A DNA stretch of 64,000 nucleotides from NIOZ-UU13 sp048635425 (GTDB lineage: Bacteria; Planctomycetota; Phycisphaerae; Sedimentisphaerales; Anaerobacaceae), in assembly GCA_048635425.1 (NCBI GenBank), contig JAIVYN010000001.1, forward strand, positions 4,279 to 68,278, read 5' to 3'. A program made the position numbers and the translations under genes. The notes beneath the pieces are model-generated. The model searched no databases and was not told the origin of the DNA. It worked only from the letters and a program-made list of their open reading frames with translations. Shown piece by piece: positions 61,601 to 64,000 of the stretch; position 1 is the stretch's first letter; each line of letters begins with the position of its first letter.

Positions 61601-62205
61601 AATTTGCTCCTTCTTTAAGTGTAAGGTTCTGCCTATTATTTCAATACAGAACAGAGTTAGCTGGAATTTCCTATTTGCGCGATATTATAGCCTGCTAAGC
61701 CCTCTGGCTTTATTAGATTACCAAATCCATATTAGCATTACAACTGCCACAAAATGTGTGGTTGAACATTTTGCCCATAGCCCGTTGTGGCTCGACCCCT
61801 CGCCAAGGCACGGTAAATCGGGTCCTGAAAAAAACTCCCACAATCGCTATCACTGGGGCAGCTATAATCACTAAGTGTCATTGACAGGTACCTTGCATTG
61901 CGATATAGCGCATTCTACGAATACCATTACTGTTCCAGATTCTTTAGTTAGTTACTGTTTCCGCAAAAGAAACTAGTTATACATTTAGGGTACAGGTGTT
62001 TTCAGTTCAGCGAGTTGTATAGGCATAACAATTTGGGTATTTAAGAAGTTCCACAATCTTTGGAACAAATATTGTATTTTTCGTTTTGTTGACATTTTGT
62101 GGCAATTTTGCAATACTTATTTGGTAAATATAAGACACATTACAAATGATAGAATTTATTGAGTATGTAGCGTTAACAACGAAACAGTCAAAGAAAGGTA
62201 CATAA
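61601..62205. other. intergenic stretch upstream of hicB
   Basis: No gene, tRNA or repeat family was recognised between 61601 and about 62040. The regulatory region of hicB begins near 62048. Confidence 0.5.
62048..62117 (+). promoter_or_regulatory. hicB promoter and inverted repeat
   Basis: GTTCCA (62048-62053) pairs with TGGAAC (62061-62066) as a possible operator. TTGACA (62089-62094), 17 nt and AATACT (62112-62117) form a plausible promoter. Confidence 0.45.
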
Positions 62206-62433
62206 ATGAAAAAACAGCATGCTTTTACCGCAATTATCGAGCACGAAAGTGACGGATATACCGCCCTGTGCCCGGAGCTTGATATTGCAAGTCAGGGTGA
62301 TTCTGTGGAAGTGGCAAGGAAAAACCTGATCGAAGCGATAGAATTGTTTTTTGAAACTGCATCAGAAGCTGAGATAAAAGAACGATTTCACGATGAGGTC
62401 TTCATCACTCGACTGGAGGTTGCAGTTGAGTAA
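62206..62433 (+). CDS. hicB: HicB-family antitoxin, apparently orphan
   Basis: The 75-residue protein has the HicB partial RNase-H-like fold: FTAIIEHESDGYTALCPELD, then SQGDSVEVARKNLIEAIELF. The C-terminal DNA-binding domain of longer HicB is missing, as in short HicBs. The toxin gene directly after it is broken (62426-62491). Confidence 0.87.
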   Translation: MKKQHAFTAIIEHESDGYTALCPELDIASQGDSVEVARKNLIEAIELFFETASEAEIKERFHDEVFITRLEVAVE

Positions 62434-62491
62434 ACTACGGGTATTCTCAGGTAAACAAACGTGTAAGATTCTTGAGCAGCATGGTTTATAG
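62426..62491 (+). pseudogene. hicA remnant
   Basis: TTG at 62426 overlaps the hicB end and reads SKLRVFSGKQTCKILEQHGL before TAG. This is the HicA N-terminus (usual SKLPxLSGKEVIKxLEKxGF), cut at about 21 residues; the RNA-binding catalytic His region is gone. efp starts 9 nt later. Confidence 0.75.
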
Positions 62492-62500
62492 GAGTAAAAA

Positions 62501-63061
62501 ATGAGAGCGTCTGAGATGAGAAAAGGTCAGACCGTTAAGATCGACGGCAAATTGTACGCAATTGTTGATTATCAGCACGTCAAGCTGGGCAAAGGCGGTG
62601 CGGTTTATCAGACAAAGCTAAAAAGTCTGACCGACGGTTCAATTCAAAATGTCCGCTTGCGCTCGGAGGAGAACGTTGAAGAGGCGTATCTTGACAAGGG
62701 AACGTACGAATACCTTTATTCATCCGGAAGCGAACATGTGCTGATGGATACTACAACATACGACCAGATTAGTCTCGATGATGATGCATTCGGTGATGGG
62801 CCGAAGTATCTTAAGCCGAACACTCAGCTACAGGTCAGTATGTATCAGGGTAAGCCCGTTATCGTTACTCTGCCCAATGCGGTTGATTTGAAAGTTACCG
62901 ATACTCCGCCTGAGATTAAGGGCGCCACCGCGACAAATCAAAACAAGCCCGCAACGCTCGAAACCGGTTTGGTCGTGCAGGTGCCGCCTTTTATTAAACT
63001 CGGTGAGGTTATCCGTGTCGATACCCGTACAGGCGAGTATGTAACGCGAGTGAAAGGATAA
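62501..63061 (+). CDS. efp: elongation factor P
   Basis: The 186-residue protein has the three EF-P domains. The loop that carries the modified lysine is KLGKGGAVYQ with K31 (equivalent to K34 of E. coli EF-P). It rescues ribosomes stalled at polyproline. AGGAG lies upstream of the ATG. The modification genes epmA/epmB are not in view. Confidence 0.95.
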   Translation: MRASEMRKGQTVKIDGKLYAIVDYQHVKLGKGGAVYQTKLKSLTDGSIQNVRLRSEENVEEAYLDKGTYEYLYSSGSEHVLMDTTTYDQISLDDDAFGDGPKYLKPNTQLQVSMYQGKPVIVTLPNAVDLKVTDTPPEIKGATATNQNKPATLETGLVVQVPPFIKLGEVIRVDTRTGEYVTRVKG

Positions 63062-63072
63062 AAAAGGATAAC

Positions 63073-63216
63073 AAGTGAGCTAAAGTGACAGCAAAGCTGT
63101 CATTCTGAGCGAAGCGAAGAATCTCTTTTTCGTTGGCCAGATCCTTCGGCTTCGCCTCAGGATGACACGTAACTGTCACTTTAGGCACTTTACACTTTAG
63201 GCACTTTACACTTTAA
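63073..63216. repeat. composite palindromic repeat between efp and secA
   Basis: Outer AAGTGAGCTAAAGTGACAG faces CTGTCACTTTAGGCACTTTA, with further CACTTTAGGCACTTTACACT units. Nested inside is CTGTCATTCTGAGCGAAGCG to CGCCTCAGGATGACA, a palindromic word common between genes in many bacteria. The outer part belongs to the CTAAAGTG family at 21590 and 28679. Confidence 0.85.
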
Positions 63217-63220
63217 ATTG

Positions 63221-64000
63221 ATGTTAGATAAGATAAACAAAATTCTCATAAAGGTTTTTGGTTCTCGTAACGAGCGGTTGATAAAGGCCTATTCGGTAAT
63301 CGCCCTGGAGGCGGGTGAATTTGAAGAGCAAACAAAAACTCTCGACGACGAGGCCTTAAAGGCAAAGACCGCAGAGTTCAAGGCGGCTATACAAGCCGGG
63401 ACCAGGCCGGAGGATATTCTGCCCGAGGCCTTTGCAGTTGTTCGCGAAGCGGCGAGGCGAAATGTCGAGATGCGCCATTTCGATGTTCAGCTTATCGGGG
63501 GCAACGTTCTATATGAGGGCAAAATCGCCGAGATGGCTACCGGTGAAGGCAAAACGTTAGTAGCAACATTGGCGGCATATCTCGTTCATTTAACCGGAAG
63601 AAGGATTCACATAGTTACGGTCAACGATTACTTGGCCAAGCGCGATGCGGAATGGATGGGGCCGGTCTATGAGGCCCTGGGTATGACCGTCGGTGCGATT
63701 CAGGCGGATATGGACACGGCGGGCGACGAGCGTAAAAACCAATATGCCTGCGACATCAATTACGGCACAAATAACGAATTCGGCTTCGATTATCTTCGCG
63801 ATAATATGAAAACGTCACTCGAGCACATGGTACAGGGGTCTCTGCAATATGCCATAATTGACGAGGTTGATTCGATACTGGTTGACGAAGCCAGGACGCC
63901 ACTGATTATATCCGGCCCGGCTTTTGATGATGTCAGCAGATATAAGAAAGCAGAGCAAGTGGCAAGAAAGCTGCTCAGCCTCCAAAGCAGCTATGACCGC
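63221..64000 (+). CDS. secA: preprotein translocase ATPase SecA (C-terminus beyond window)
   Basis: ATG 63221 opens 260 codons that run off the right edge. The Walker A MATGEGKTLVA and the DEVD region YAIIDEVDSILVDEARTPLI, with NDYLAKRDAEWMGPVYEALG between, are those of SecA, which drives proteins through SecYEG. The gene begins 5 nt after a repeat element. Confidence 0.95.
   Translation, partial: MLDKINKILIKVFGSRNERLIKAYSVIALEAGEFEEQTKTLDDEALKAKTAEFKAAIQAGTRPEDILPEAFAVVREAARRNVEMRHFDVQLIGGNVLYEGKIAEMATGEGKTLVATLAAYLVHLTGRRIHIVTVNDYLAKRDAEWMGPVYEALGMTVGAIQADMDTAGDERKNQYACDINYGTNNEFGFDYLRDNMKTSLEHMVQGSLQYAIIDEVDSILVDEARTPLIISGPAFDDVSRYKKAEQVARKLLSLQSSYDR

Noticed and set aside
61560..61874. 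104-codon frame after the GNAT gene
   Set aside because: It starts inside the GNAT gene on the other strand and has no recognisable product.

Overview
The window is a mid-GC chromosomal segment, most likely from the Planctomycetota (Phycisphaerae/Sedimentisphaerales-like). That placement is inferred. It rests on three prepilin-like H-X9-DG proteins with FTLIELLVVIAI leaders, a Tat-exported lipoprotein, an mreBCD-mrdA cluster without rodA, a partial dcw cluster, and many exported lipoproteins. No rRNA gene, CRISPR array, transposase or prophage was seen.

Layout. (1) 1-1.1 kb: minus-strand glycosyltransferase cut by the window edge. (2) 1.3-9.8 kb: a tight sulfur/Fe-S operon with an Rrf2/IscR-like regulator, cysK, cysE, nadA, a fused metX-metW, metY, nifU and nifS. 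A promoter with an operator-like inverted repeat precedes it. (3) 9.9-15.9 kb: an accessory block with tRNA-Leu, two BamE-like lipoproteins, DUF4097-like lipoproteins, an M1-like peptidase and a 24-residue CxxCGC microprotein. It is bracketed by a 3' fragment of proB on one side and intact proB on the other. (4) 15.9-18.4 kb: proA then proB. (5) 18.9-23.9 kb: mraZ, a small gene, rsmH, a LysM protein, ftsL and ftsI. (6) 24.4-32 kb, minus strand: coiled-coil protein, small membrane protein, mreB, mreC, mreD, mrdA and a zinc-ribbon membrane protein. (7) 32.3-41 kb, minus strand: tig, two clpP genes, lipoprotein, MNT/HEPN toxin-antitoxin pair, DNA methyltransferase, lnt and a HEAT lipoprotein. (8) 41.3-64 kb: tRNAs, an exported PIMT, an EamA transporter, PadR with a HAAS-domain partner, a Tat lipoprotein, rpsU, hflX, an esterase, three H-X9-DG prepilin-like genes (two tandemly duplicated with a 15-codon leader ORF), mscS, DUF481, DUF2959 and AsmA-like envelope genes, a GNAT enzyme, hicB with a broken hicA, efp and the start of secA.

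The strongest unusual signal is a set of intergenic repeats. Short arrays of degenerate heptamers (exact period 7 nt, different core words, 3 to 11 units) occur at more than a dozen places. They often abut or supply start or stop codons (rsmH, proA, proB, mreB, clpP, hflX). They resemble in form the heptamer STRR repeats of cyanobacteria. A second family of about 200 bp (arms rich in CTAAAGTG and TTATCAGG words) has two inverted copies 7 kb apart and two shorter relatives. Palindromic repeats also lie inside reading frames, ahead of the signal or leader peptides of exported proteins, and possibly within proB. This recalls Rickettsia palindromic elements.

How the genes work together: cysE and cysK make cysteine, nifS and nifU turn its sulfur into Fe-S clusters, nadA consumes a cluster, and metXW and metY make homocysteine. 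An Fe-S-sensing Rrf2 protein probably closes the loop. The dcw and mre/mrd clusters together build the cell wall. tig and clpP cover protein folding and turnover.
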